A stretch of DNA of 64,000 nucleotides from Acidobacteriota bacterium (GTDB lineage Bacteria; Acidobacteriota; Terriglobia; Acidiferrales; UBA7541): positions 35,204 through 99,203 of the forward strand of contig JABCYZ010000023.1 in the NCBI GenBank assembly GCA_013289955.1, in the 5' to 3' direction. Positions within the stretch are counted from its first letter, which is position 1. Each line of letters starts with the position of its first letter. Below, in pieces: positions 1 through 8,192 of the stretch. The notes beneath the pieces are model-generated. The model was given only the letters and a program-made list of their open reading frames with translations. It made no database searches and was not told the origin of the DNA. The position numbers and the translations under genes were made by a program.

Positions 1-3000
1 GCGTGCCGTTGAGATCGACGTCATCCAGCTCGTACGCCGACTGCGAGGTGCCGTCTGGATCGAACCACTGATAGGTCTTCGCGGCGTGCTGCGGACGTCC
101 CCCGCGAATCAAAAGCGCTGAGCCCGCAATGATCGAAGGATTCAAACGCTGGCGGCCCGGGCCATCCAAGCGATAAAGGTTGAAGCCGAGATTGCGGATT
201 TCCTCGCGGGTCTTCCATTCCAGAAGGACGCCGCCGCCCTGCCGAGGCAATGCCCGGAAAGAAGCCAACTGAACGGCAGTCGGACTCAGGATTGTCGAAA
301 GGGACGAGGAAGAATTATTGGAAGTGTTCGGATCGGTGGTGGTCGCGGAGACAGACGCTGTGTTCGTTGATTGCGTCGAAGAGGAAAAGGTGTTGGCGGT
401 GACGTTGATGGTAACGATGACCTGTCCACCGACGCTAATCGGGCCGAGACTGCAGCCGACCGAGTTTGTCCCCGCGGCGTAGGCGCATGTGCCCTGCGTG
501 GTAGACACGGAGACATAGGAAACTTCAGGCGGAAGCGGGTTGTCGCTGACGGTTACGCCTTGTGCCACCGCGGGGCCGTTGTTTGTGACTTGCAAAGTGT
601 AAGTCAGGTTTGTGCCCTGATTTACGGGCTCTGGAGAAGCGGTCTTCGTTATGGCGACGTCGGCCTCCGTGGCTGACGCGATATACACTGTCGTTTGGGC
701 CGTGTTATTGCTGCAAATCGGATCGCTCGCCGCCAAGCAGGGAATATTGATATTCGCGGTGTTCACAACGGTCGTCGGGGATGCCGGCGTGCCGGGCGAA
801 ACTCCCTGATTCACCTTGACGACGAGGGGGAAACTGGCCGTGGCGTTCGCTGCAAACGAGGCGGTGTTCGTGCACGAGATAGTTCCTGTTGCGCCGACGG
901 CGGGTAGCGTTCCACAGTTCCAGCCGGTGGGAACAGCGAAAGAAACGAAAGTCGTGTTGGCGGGAATGGTGTCGGTGAAGGTCGCGCTTCCGGCCGCAGT
1001 CGCGGCAGGACCGTTGTTCGTCACGACTTGCTTGTAGCTGATGTTATTGCCATCGGTGACAGGATTGGGCGAAGCCGAGCTGGTCACGCTTAGGTCGGCC
1101 TGGGTCGCTGCTGCCACGGTAACGTTTGCGGTCGCATTGTTATTGCCGGTATTCGGATCCTCGAGGCCCGAAACGACGCCGGCGGTGTCGGTGATGATTG
1201 TCCCATTCGCGGTCCCTGCGGTCACGGTCACCACAACGGTAATCGTCGCAGTATTTCCCGATGGCAGTGCAGGCGCAGTCGTCTCCGAACAACTAATGGT
1301 GTTCGGGGTCGTGGTAGTTATCAGGGAGCAAGCCCATCCCGCTGGCCCGGTTGCCGACACAAAGGTCGTGTTGGCCGGGAGGCTCTCGGTCACCGAGGTA
1401 TTCGGGGAAGCCGACGGTCCATGATTGGTCACCACTTGCGTATAAGTGATATTGCTTCCGGCGGGGACCGAGGTCGAAGACGGAGTGTTTGTAATCGAGT
1501 CGTCCGCCTGAGTGGACAGGGTTACCGAGGTCGTTGCCGTCGCCGAATTGTTTGTGAGAATCGGGTCAGATGTTCCGGATGTCACACTGGCGACATCCAC
1601 AATCTGCGTACCCCACGCGGTTGACGCCAGCACAGTAACGGCAAGCGTGAAGGTTCCCGCTGCCGACTTCGCCACATCGGGATTGGTGCAAGTGATAGTC
1701 CCGGTTCCGTTCACTGCGGGAGTGCTGCACAGCCATCCCGCAGGGTGAGTGAGGGATTGAAATGTCGTGTTGGTGGGTACCTGCTCCGTGAAAACAGCGT
1801 TCACAGCATCCAGTGGACCGTTGTTGGTTACTACCTGCGTGTAAGTTATGTTGCCGCCGACGAGAACAGGATTGGGCGTAGCGGTATTCGTAATGGCCAA
1901 ATCTGCGGATGCGCAGTAGGCGCCCGACTGCGTTCCTGGTGTCTCGGTGATGACGAGGTTCGTGGCGGAGATACCCGCTTGGCCGGGCGTTGCACCAAAA
2001 GAATCCTGCGCCGTGTCAGTGTTGCCGTTGACGCCGCCGCTGACGCTAATGCTTGTAGGAGTGCCGGAAAGAAGAACCACGCCACCGCCACCGCCGCCGC
2101 CCGGACCGTGGCGCTGGCCAGGAAAGCCTCCGGGAGCCTCGTTCGGCCAAGCGGCGCCGGCATTGCCACCGTTGGCGTTGACCGTGAGCCCGGTGAGTGC
2201 GCCGTTGTTGGCGAAAAAAATGATTGTGCCACCTGCTCCGGCCCCGCCCGTGCTGTCGTTGAGGGTGCTGAGTGTGGATTGTCCATTCGAGGTGATCGTA
2301 CCGGTGCCTGCGACCGTGCCCGTGTGGACGATCACAATGCCGCCACCGGCTCCTCCGCTGCTGTAGATGCCGGTGCAAGTAGGCGTCGTCCCCGTGGAGC
2401 AGCCGGCGTTCAGCGAGGTCGAATTGTTGTTCGCGGCCGAAATGTAATAGGAGCCGTTGTTCGTGGTGCCCGCGCCACCACCCCCGCCCATTACAATGGC
2501 GCTCGTGGTTGCCGGGAATGCCGAGCCTCCAAAACCTCCGTCGGTGGTGTTGAGCGCAACATAGCTGTTCCAGCCATAACCACCGAGCCCGCCCGCGCCG
2601 CCGTTGCCACCCGCGCCGCCGCCGGAATTGTAGTCATTGTTAGCGGGGTCTCCATCAGTCCCGCCACCGCCGGCATTGCCGGGCGCGCCGCGCGCAAAGC
2701 TTCCGTTGGGCAAGCCTTCCACGGCAGCGGTGCTTACGGCTGCAGTCGTGGTGGTGGCTATCGTCGCCGGGGCAAGGTAGTAGGGGGTGCCGGCGATGCC
2801 CTCCCCTTTCGAAGCGTTTGCTGCGTTAGTGGATAGTGTTCTGTAATCGGTGTCGGAGCCTGTTCCGCCGGTGAGCAGTAATCCGCCGCCGCCGCGAAAT
2901 CCGAGGCTGTCGGCAGCCACCGTTCCGTTCAGAGTAAGTTGAGAGGCAACGTCGAGAGCAAGTACCCCTCCAACGGCGCCATTCCAGGCGAGAGGAACGA

Positions 3001-4777
3001 GACCGGAGCTTAGCGTGGCTGACGTATATTGAGGAACGCGAATTACCTGATACGTTTGTTGACCGTTGGCCCCAGCCTTATAAGCAGCTTCTACGTAAGT
3101 ATTCAAGAGGCCGCCGCTTGCTCCCGTGCCTTGGAAAGTCAGCGTGCCGGTAGCAGCGGCAACCGTGCTCGTGGCAGTGACATATTCAAAGAGCCCGGTG
3201 TTCTGGATGTTCGTCGAACCGGTAGCCGGATCGCCGGCGCTCCCGTCTCCATAGGCGCCAGTGTTCGTCGAACTGATGAGGGCATCCTGCATCTGGATGA
3301 TCAGCAGAAGATCGCCGCTGGCAATCTGCTTGGCGGCACCCGAGGATGTACCCAGTTTGACGGTGGTTGCACCGGCCGCGAGGGTGCCGGCGGCTTTGGG
3401 GGGATAGTAGGTATTGATTATGCCCGTCAGGTTGCCGCCCGCGCCGTCATTGCCTGGCGTGGCGCAAACCAGAGGCTGCACAACGGTAACCACGGTGGCG
3501 CTGTTGTTGGCGGAAACGGGATCGGTGGTGGAGGTGCTGACCGTCGCGGTATTCGAAATGGGGCCAGAGGTAGAAGGCGTTGTGACGGTGATGGTGATTG
3601 TTCCGGCCGCTCCTTGCGCGAGGGTGCCGGTGAGGGAGCAGAGGATCGCGGTTGTGCCCGTGCAAGCCCATCCAGTCGAGCCGTTCGCGGACACAAGAGT
3701 AGTGCCCGTCGGTATCGTATCCGCAACTTGTACGGCTGCGGCGGAACTCTGCCCGAGGTTTTGCACCTGGATTGTGTAAGCCAGGGTCGAAGAGAGGAAT
3801 ACGGGCGTGGGCGTTGCGGTCATGAATAGAGCCAGGTCCGCATCCGCGGCGGGCTCGACAAGCACAGTCGTAACGCTCGTGTTGTTGTTCGGCACAGGAT
3901 CGATGGTCTGGGAGGTCACGGTGACGGAGTTCAGAATCGTCGTGTCGGCGGCCGTTCCGGCATTTACGCTCTCTGTGATGACGATTGGATCGGCGGCTGT
4001 CGTGGCGCCGTTCGCCAGGGCCAGGTTGTAGGTGCAGATGATAGGACCGGAATTGCCCGCACCCGGCGTGGTGCAAGTCCAGTTTGCGTCGACCGTGATG
4101 CTCTGAAACGTGGTGCTGGCCGGCGTCTGCTGATAGATGACCAGCGTATTGGCTGGCACCGCATTGGGACCGTTGTTCTGCGCGATTTCGGTGTAGTTGA
4201 AATTGACGCCGGTGTCTACGACGGAAACAGAGGTGGTTTGCGTCATCGAAAGATCGGCCTGGGCCGACACTGGCGATGCATTGAGAAACAGCCCGAAAGC
4301 GGCAATCAATCCGAAGCACAAAGAACTCGCCGAAAAGCGGCAGAGGCGCAACGCCGAAGCCAGTTTCAAGCGGTGCATCCAGACGCGCGCTGCATGCAAG
4401 CACCTGGTGCCGGGCCTTTCCAGCGAAACTCTAAGCCCATTCCGCTCGATGGCTATCACTTTGCCGAAAATCCGATTTACGGCAGGATCGTTCTCCTGGC
4501 TGGCGTCGCCACGCGTAACAACTTCTCCAGCGGATCCGTCCGTGAAGCGAACGCGGTGCACACGAAATCTCTCTTCGCCATAGGTGAGTGCCACATCGCC
4601 CCGGGCGATCGGTTGCTCCGCGGGAGCCACAATCACAGCGTCGTTATCGAGAATATTCGGTTGCATGCTCTGACCCTGAGCACGAAACCGCACACTCACG
4701 CCCCGATCGAGCAGCTCCTCGCAAACGGCGGCGAATTGCTCGGAGTTCCGCCTCACTATGGGTTTATGCTCCCGCAC
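1..4777 (-). CDS. S26-type signal-peptidase-like domain fused in frame to a secreted DUF11 repeat protein (3' end outside window)
   Basis: One open frame of at least 1592 codons. The first ~115 residues look like an S24/S26 peptidase: a Ser motif FRAQGQSMQP, then RGDVALTYG, RVHRV and VTRGDASQENDP. The Ser...His pattern with a TRGD box resembles the ER/archaeal type of signal peptidase. After GKVIAIERNG comes a hydrophobic stretch ending near SPVSAQA (about residues 140-180), followed by two DUF11 repeats, a Gly-rich beta-type region (roughly 3470-1930), four more DUF11 repeats, and a segment with VLLEWKTREEIRNLGFNLYR. I read the codons across 4376-4441 one by one and found no stop; codon phase also agrees at 266, 1967, 4376 and 4754. 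The GTG at 4777 has GGAGG nine bases upstream and overlaps the kinase gene; GTG 4756 is an alternative. ATG 4378 would give a stand-alone secreted protein with a normal signal peptide. Last gene seen of the operon. Confidence 0.72.
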   Translation of the reverse strand, partial: MREHKPIVRRNSEQFAAVCEELLDRGVSVRFRAQGQSMQPNILDNDAVIVAPAEQPIARGDVALTYGEERFRVHRVRFTDGSAGEVVTRGDASQENDPAVNRIFGKVIAIERNGLRVSLERPGTRCLHAARVWMHRLKLASALRLCRFSASSLCFGLIAAFGLFLNASPVSAQADLSMTQTTSVSVVDTGVNFNYTEIAQNNGPNAVPANTLVIYQQTPASTTFQSITVDANWTCTTPGAGNSGPIICTYNLALANGATTAADPIVITESVNAGTAADTTILNSVTVTSQTIDPVPNNNTSVTTVLVEPAADADLALFMTATPTPVFLSSTLAYTIQVQNLGQSSAAAVQVADTIPTGTTLVSANGSTGWACTGTTAILCSLTGTLAQGAAGTITITVTTPSTSGPISNTATVSTSTTDPVSANNSATVVTVVQPLVCATPGNDGAGGNLTGIINTYYPPKAAGTLAAGATTVKLGTSSGAAKQIASGDLLLIIQMQDALISSTNTGAYGDGSAGDPATGSTNIQNTGLFEYVTATSTVAAATGTLTFQGTGASGGLLNTYVEAAYKAGANGQQTYQVIRVPQYTSATLSSGLVPLAWNGAVGGVLALDVASQLTLNGTVAADSLGFRGGGGLLLTGGTGSDTDYRTLSTNAANASKGEGIAGTPYYLAPATIATTTTAAVSTAAVEGLPNGSFARGAPGNAGGGGTDGDPANNDYNSGGGAGGNGGAGGLGGYGWNSYVALNTTDGGFGGSAFPATTSAIVMGGGGGAGTTNNGSYYISAANNNSTSLNAGCSTGTTPTCTGIYSSGGAGGGIVIVHTGTVAGTGTITSNGQSTLSTLNDSTGGAGAGGTIIFFANNGALTGLTVNANGGNAGAAWPNEAPGGFPGQRHGPGGGGGGGVVLLSGTPTSISVSGGVNGNTDTAQDSFGATPGQAGISATNLVITETPGTQSGAYCASADLAITNTATPNPVLVGGNITYTQVVTNNGPLDAVNAVFTEQVPTNTTFQSLTHPAGWLCSTPAVNGTGTITCTNPDVAKSAAGTFTLAVTVLASTAWGTQIVDVASVTSGTSDPILTNNSATATTSVTLSTQADDSITNTPSSTSVPAGSNITYTQVVTNHGPSASPNTSVTESLPANTTFVSATGPAGWACSLITTTTPNTISCSETTAPALPSGNTATITVVVTVTAGTANGTIITDTAGVVSGLEDPNTGNNNATANVTVAAATQADLSVTSSASPNPVTDGNNISYKQVVTNNGPAATAAGSATFTDTIPANTTFVSFAVPTGWNCGTLPAVGATGTISCTNTASFAANATASFPLVVKVNQGVSPGTPASPTTVVNTANINIPCLAASDPICSNNTAQTTVYIASATEADVAITKTASPEPVNQGTNLTYTLQVTNNGPAVAQGVTVSDNPLPPEVSYVSVSTTQGTCAYAAGTNSVGCSLGPISVGGQVIVTINVTANTFSSSTQSTNTASVSATTTDPNTSNNSSSSLSTILSPTAVQLASFRALPRQGGGVLLEWKTREEIRNLGFNLYRLDGPGRQRLNPSIIAGSALLIRGGRPQHAAKTYQWFDPDGTSQSAYELDDVDLNGT

Positions 4778-5699
4778 GGCAGATGGCCTCCACGGCGGAT
4801 TCATCGGGAACAAACTGAAAAATGGAGCAAGGAACCTGGCGGGCGACGCGATCCAGAAAATCCAGCGTGAACTGAATGCCATCCGCGGAATGGTGTGTCA
4901 CGAAACTGCGGGTAAAAAGTTCCGCTGCCGCCCGGCCCGCCGCGAGCGGAAACTGTTCGTTGCATCTCCCATGCGCCAACAGATAGATTCCGGAAAGCGG
5001 GGCACAATCCGGCGAAGCGATGCCTGCATCGCCATGCCACGGCGTGCCGTGCATCCAGATTTGTCCGTCCTCGACACGCAGGATGATGCGATCGTCGCTG
5101 AGGATGCGCACGCCGGGACGATCGATCCACAAGCGGGCGGTCGTGCTCTTCCCGGCTCCAGAATGTCCGAGGAAAAGATGGCCACGGCCGTTTTCGTCCG
5201 AAATCCCAACCGCATGCACTTCGACACCCTCACCGCGTGACAGCCGGTGAATCATCAGCAGTTCGTCGAGCGGGTACTCGAGAGGATAGACAGGTCGATC
5301 CGTATCGAAGTATCGCCGCGACAGCAGCACGCGCCCGGAGCGAAATTCGGAATCAAGCCAAGCTTCTTTGTAAGGAGTCATCCCCAGGAGAGGCGAGAGA
5401 AAGCTGAAGCGGTATCCGCTGGGCTCCGCGAACAGCGACCACAATCCGCCGGAATGGAACAAGAGCGTGGAAGTCGGCACTCGAAGAGAATCCGCCCACG
5501 CAACTTCTAGGTTCACATCACAAGGTCCGGGCTCGACAGCAAAAGCGCTGAGTTCCCGCTCCGGTGTAAGACGCAACTCGCCTTCCGCTTCTAGCCCGAA
5601 GGTGATTCCCCCGATTCGATAGGAAAGTTGGGAAGCGCTCGGGAAGTCTGTTTCGTCGGGCGCTTCCGCTTCTGGAAATTGCTTTTGGGATCGCAGCAT
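4764..5699 (-). CDS. HPr kinase/phosphorylase-like P-loop protein of a peptide-modification operon
   Basis: 311 residues. A Walker A motif GHSGAGKST lies at about 178-186, followed by ILSDDR (about 200-204) and HGTPWHGD (about 217-224), the order seen in the C-terminal kinase domain of HprK. The N-terminal HPr-kinase regulatory domain is not recognisable; the first ~165 residues are a different domain. Such HprK-related kinases are known beside PqqD and radical SAM genes, but their substrate is generally not known. I chose ATG 5699: AGGGA lies six bases upstream and it starts 17 bases after the stop of the small peptide gene. A TTG at 5738 is also open but would overlap that gene. The product may phosphorylate the peptide or a partner; that is inference. 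Confidence 0.75.
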   Translation of the reverse strand: MLRSQKQFPEAEAPDETDFPSASQLSYRIGGITFGLEAEGELRLTPERELSAFAVEPGPCDVNLEVAWADSLRVPTSTLLFHSGGLWSLFAEPSGYRFSFLSPLLGMTPYKEAWLDSEFRSGRVLLSRRYFDTDRPVYPLEYPLDELLMIHRLSRGEGVEVHAVGISDENGRGHLFLGHSGAGKSTTARLWIDRPGVRILSDDRIILRVEDGQIWMHGTPWHGDAGIASPDCAPLSGIYLLAHGRCNEQFPLAAGRAAAELFTRSFVTHHSADGIQFTLDFLDRVARQVPCSIFQFVPDESAVEAICRAGA

Positions 5700-5716
5700 T
5701 TGGATTCCCTGCCCTC

Positions 5717-5923
5717 TCACGATCCCAGCGTCCTGCAAGATACGAACGAGCGGCAGGAGGAGCTCGCCACTGGCCCCATGGCGCCGGTAACTTTGCAGTG
5801 TCCAAGCACGGCTTCTTCGGGCCGCAGACTTACACGGATGACTTTGGGCGGCTCGTAAGCTCCGCTCTTTCCATGCCCCAGTGGTTGCTTGTCGTTCTTG
5901 TCGTTCTCGTCTTTCACGACCAC
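5717..5923 (-). CDS. 68-residue Cys-containing peptide, candidate precursor of the radical SAM pathway
   Basis: The frame starts at GTG 5923 with AAGGA six bases upstream and ends at TGA 5717-5719; every codon was read from the sequence. The first ~40 residues are charged (VKDENDKNDK) and end in VSLRPEEAVLG. The last 27 are rich in Ser, Gly, Thr and Cys and contain three cysteines (43, 57, 63). This is the layout of a leader and a core peptide. It fits exactly in the 200-base gap between the radical SAM gene (stop 5934) and the kinase gene (start 5699). A possible cleavage point is after VLG. No known family could be confirmed. The alternative is a small structural or regulatory protein with no modification. 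Confidence 0.65.
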   Translation of the reverse strand: MVVKDENDKNDKQPLGHGKSGAYEPPKVIRVSLRPEEAVLGHCKVTGAMGPVASSSCRSFVSCRTLGS

Positions 5924-5933
5924 ACTTCTTCCT

Positions 5934-7217
5934 TCACCGATGTATCCGGCAAGAGCCACACGCTGCACCGCTATTTCCGGACGCAGGCTGCAAAATATTC
6001 AAAACGGCCGAGGCCGGCCGACCAACCGGACCAGGTTCAGAGCCCGGCTTCACGTTCTTCAGGCGCTCGGCAGATCCGAGCAATTCCCCGTGATACGTTC
6101 CACCTTCGCAGCACTTGCAGTCCCCATGTTCCGGGACGCTATAGCCCAACGCATAAGCGCGAAGATGCGCAACCTGGCACAGGAAATCGACGGGAGACTC
6201 CTGGTCGCCATTTTCAAGTTCGCCGTTCGCAGGGCACATGCTGCACAACGACTGAATCTGGCACCGGTCGCAGATCGAGGGACGCGTCCGTGGCTGATTG
6301 CGGATTTCGCGCAGCGGACCTTCCCAGCCTTCCCGGAAACTCCCTTGCCTGATGTTGTAGCCCTGTTGATGCGAAATCACGCAGATGCTCATCGTGCCGT
6401 TCGGATCGATGGCGCAGCCCGCCACTCCCCCGCCGCAGGTGTATTTCTGCCGTTCGGCTTGCTCAACCACCGGTGGCATGGAAAGTTCCTGCTCGGCCAT
6501 GCTGCGGTAGTCTTCCTTGCGCCTCGGCTCGGAGAAATCCAGCTCGACAACTTGCTCGGGAGAGATGCGCACCGCGAGTGGGCTCTGCGAGCAATCGATT
6601 CGCGGATTGATCAGGGAATCGAATTTGAATTCGACGCCGAATTCTTCCTCAGCCAGCCTTTTCATTTCGAAGGTCTCATGCTGGTTGATAGTGGTGGGCA
6701 CGGTCTTGAGCTTCAGAGGCAGGCCTCGCTCAAGAAGCAGCCGGATGCCTTTCATGCAACGGTCATAGGAACCGGGAATCTGCGTGAGCGCTTCGTAGGT
6801 CTCGCGTGTTGCGCCGTAGAGCGTAATCTCGATCGCAAAGGGCCGGTATTCGGCAAGGTAATTGGCGATGCGCTCGTTGATCATCGTCCCGTTCGTGAAC
6901 AGCGTGATCAGGAAGCCGCGCTTCTTGGCCTCCGTGTAAATCTCAAGAAAATCCTTGCGCGCGAAAATCTCGCCGCCCGTGTAGAGCAGCCACAGACAAC
7001 CCGCCTCGACGAGTTCATCAAGGAGGTGGCAATGCTCTTCGAAGGTGAGTTCTGCGGCGCGGGCCGCGTGGTCGCTCATCGGCAGGTTGTTGTAGCAGTG
7101 GAGGCATTCGAGCGGGCAACGGCGCGTCACCTCGATGGACACCTCAAGCGGCGCTCGTTTCCCTTGAAAGCGTTCGTGAACCAGAGTCGTCAAGTCGCCG
7201 TAAGCTGCCGTTTGCAC
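5934..7217 (-). CDS. Radical SAM/SPASM peptide-modifying enzyme
   Basis: 427 residues. The radical SAM cluster motif CPLECLHC (Cys 34, 38, 41) is followed by LYTGGEIFARKDF and TLFTNGTMI, typical of the PqqE/AlbA/SPASM group. The C-terminal half has CGGGVAGCAIDPNGTMSIC and CDRCQIQSLCSMCP, which supply cysteines for auxiliary iron-sulfur clusters. After a further CKCC there is a tail of about 50 residues with no recognisable motif. Enzymes of this group make thioether or carbon-carbon crosslinks, or epimerise residues, in a peptide bound by a PqqD/RRE domain; the adjacent PqqD-like gene and Cys peptide fit this. The start is GTG 7217, which has only a weak SD; I see no better start in frame because a stop lies upstream. 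Confidence 0.88.
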   Translation of the reverse strand: MQTAAYGDLTTLVHERFQGKRAPLEVSIEVTRRCPLECLHCYNNLPMSDHAARAAELTFEEHCHLLDELVEAGCLWLLYTGGEIFARKDFLEIYTEAKKRGFLITLFTNGTMINERIANYLAEYRPFAIEITLYGATRETYEALTQIPGSYDRCMKGIRLLLERGLPLKLKTVPTTINQHETFEMKRLAEEEFGVEFKFDSLINPRIDCSQSPLAVRISPEQVVELDFSEPRRKEDYRSMAEQELSMPPVVEQAERQKYTCGGGVAGCAIDPNGTMSICVISHQQGYNIRQGSFREGWEGPLREIRNQPRTRPSICDRCQIQSLCSMCPANGELENGDQESPVDFLCQVAHLRAYALGYSVPEHGDCKCCEGGTYHGELLGSAERLKNVKPGSEPGPVGRPASAVLNILQPASGNSGAACGSCRIHR

Positions 7218-7336
7218 TTCTAACCGCCCACTTTCTCCGTGAAAATCTAGTACTCTCAGTACCTACCTGAAATGAGCACTCCCCACACTTCAAGCGTCGT
7301 GCCTCTGTGAAGGCAAGCCGAGAAGGAGGGGACTTA

Positions 7337-7678
7337 CTAAACCGTGCGAACCAAGCCAATTTCCTGCAGTTCAGCCAGATAGCTCTGAACGTCTGAAAAT
7401 GCCTGTTTCGCATCTACTTCATAGTGCGTGGCAACCCAATCCGCCAAGTCTTCCACGGAATGTCCCTGTTCAAGGAGGTGCCACAAGCTTCGACCGACCG
7501 GATTGAAGGTATAGACGGAATCGAGATCCCCCACACCACGGCAAATGGGTACAACGATCGTCTCGCCAGCAACTTCGCGGGAGACAATAGCCGTGTTCCG
7601 AGTGTGGCGGACCGGTGTCGTATTTAACCTGGGGGTTAAATATTCAGACCCTGGAAGCTCTGAAAGAGGGCTTGACAT
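7337..7678 (-). CDS. PqqD-family peptide-binding (RRE-like) protein
   Basis: 113 residues, first gene of the operon. The core matches the PqqD pattern: RNTAIVSREVAGETIVVPI, then DSVYTFNPVGRSLWHLLEQG and a C-terminal helix segment VEDLADWVATHYEVD...SDVQSYLAELQEIGLV. In this family the domain binds the leader of a precursor peptide and presents it to a radical SAM enzyme, which is encoded 120 bases downstream. The start is ATG 7678; the SD is weak. A perfect 9-base inverted repeat (7621-7629 and 7634-7642) lies inside the first 20 codons and may be an operator. A candidate promoter region with several inverted words lies upstream. Confidence 0.82.
   Translation of the reverse strand: MSSPLSELPGSEYLTPRLNTTPVRHTRNTAIVSREVAGETIVVPICRGVGDLDSVYTFNPVGRSLWHLLEQGHSVEDLADWVATHYEVDAKQAFSDVQSYLAELQEIGLVRTV
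7621..7642. repeat. Perfect 9-base inverted repeat at the start of the PqqD-like gene
   Basis: TATTTAACC, a four-base spacer, then GGTTAAATA. It lies within codons about 13-19 of the PqqD-like gene, in sequence more AT-rich than its surroundings. It could be a binding site for a dimeric repressor or part of an mRNA hairpin. It could also be a chance product of coding sequence. Confidence 0.45.
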
Positions 7679-7697
7679 GGTTCTAGTGTCCGAAATG

Positions 7698-7760
7698 GAA
7701 CAGGGGTTGTCACGTTCCGGGAAGTACAGTGTTCCGTACTAGTACCCTCGTAGTACGGAG
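7698..7760. promoter_or_regulatory. Cluster of inverted words upstream of the PqqD/radical SAM operon
   Basis: TCCGTACTA at 7733-7741 and TAGTACGGA at 7751-7759 form a perfect 9-base inverted repeat with a 9-base loop. Just downstream, in the direction of the operon, GGAAC (7698-7702) and GTTCC (7715-7719) form another. AGTAC/GTACT words recur between 7723 and 7757. The block lies 20-80 bases before the first gene, where an operator would sit. No clear -35/-10 pair was identified. Confidence 0.4.
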
Positions 7761-7959
7761 TGCCTAACGTATACATCGCATTACTAAGCCGCTTCTCTAC
7801 TATGATTTACTTGGCAATGGAGGATATGAGGATGCCGGCGGTTGCAGGTCTCCAACCCAGAGTTTTGAGAATCGAGGAGCCCTGCCGCTCAAAGTGGAAC
7901 AGCTGGCCGGGTTCTCACGATGCATCACCTCACGATCCCTAGAAGTTCGACCGAAGACT

Positions 7960-8178
7960 CGGAAATACTGCGGTTTACTCACACATGATTTCCGCCGTGG
8001 CGCGGCTCGTAATCTCATCAAGGCGGGCGTCAGTCCTCATGTCGCAAAGAAAATCACCGGGCACAAAACCGGCCATATTTTCGACCGCTATACCATCCAG
8101 AACACTGCCGACGTACGCGAAGCTCTCATTAAGGTCGGTCGCGCTGGAGCGGTTGCTGAAATGTCACCCTCAAGATAA
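7960..8178 (+). pseudogene. C-terminal remnant of a tyrosine recombinase (phage-type integrase)
   Basis: About 70 residues match the end of a tyrosine recombinase catalytic domain: THDFRRGAARN (His and second Arg), ITGHKTG (His) and FDRY (nucleophilic Tyr), followed by a short tail and TAA at 8176-8178. The N-terminal core-binding domain and the first catalytic Arg are missing. The upstream sequence back to about 7894 is open but shows no integrase similarity that I recognise. The remnant points toward tRNA-Glu, which starts 14 bases after its stop, as expected for an old integration at a tRNA gene. Confidence 0.75.
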
Positions 8179-8192
8179 ACTTAACGATCAGC

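Noticed and set aside
1745..2836. A 363-codon plus-strand open frame inside the DUF11 region
   Set aside because: The product is a low-complexity Ala/Arg/Gly sequence. The minus strand reads through as a Gly-rich beta region of the DUF11 protein with consistent codon phase.
3447..4403. A 318-codon minus-strand frame starting at ATG 4403
   Set aside because: It is one base out of phase with the DUF11 frame and its His/Arg-rich product shows no repeat. The neighbouring frame is clearly the real one.
5889..7223. A 444-codon plus-strand open frame across the radical SAM gene
   Set aside because: Its product has no recognisable motif, while the minus strand gives a clear radical SAM/SPASM protein over the same bases. 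It is a GC-rich antisense shadow.
7894..8178. A complete integrase gene from ATG 7894
   Set aside because: Only the last ~70 residues match; the catalytic first Arg and the DNA-binding domain are missing, so it is reported as a remnant.
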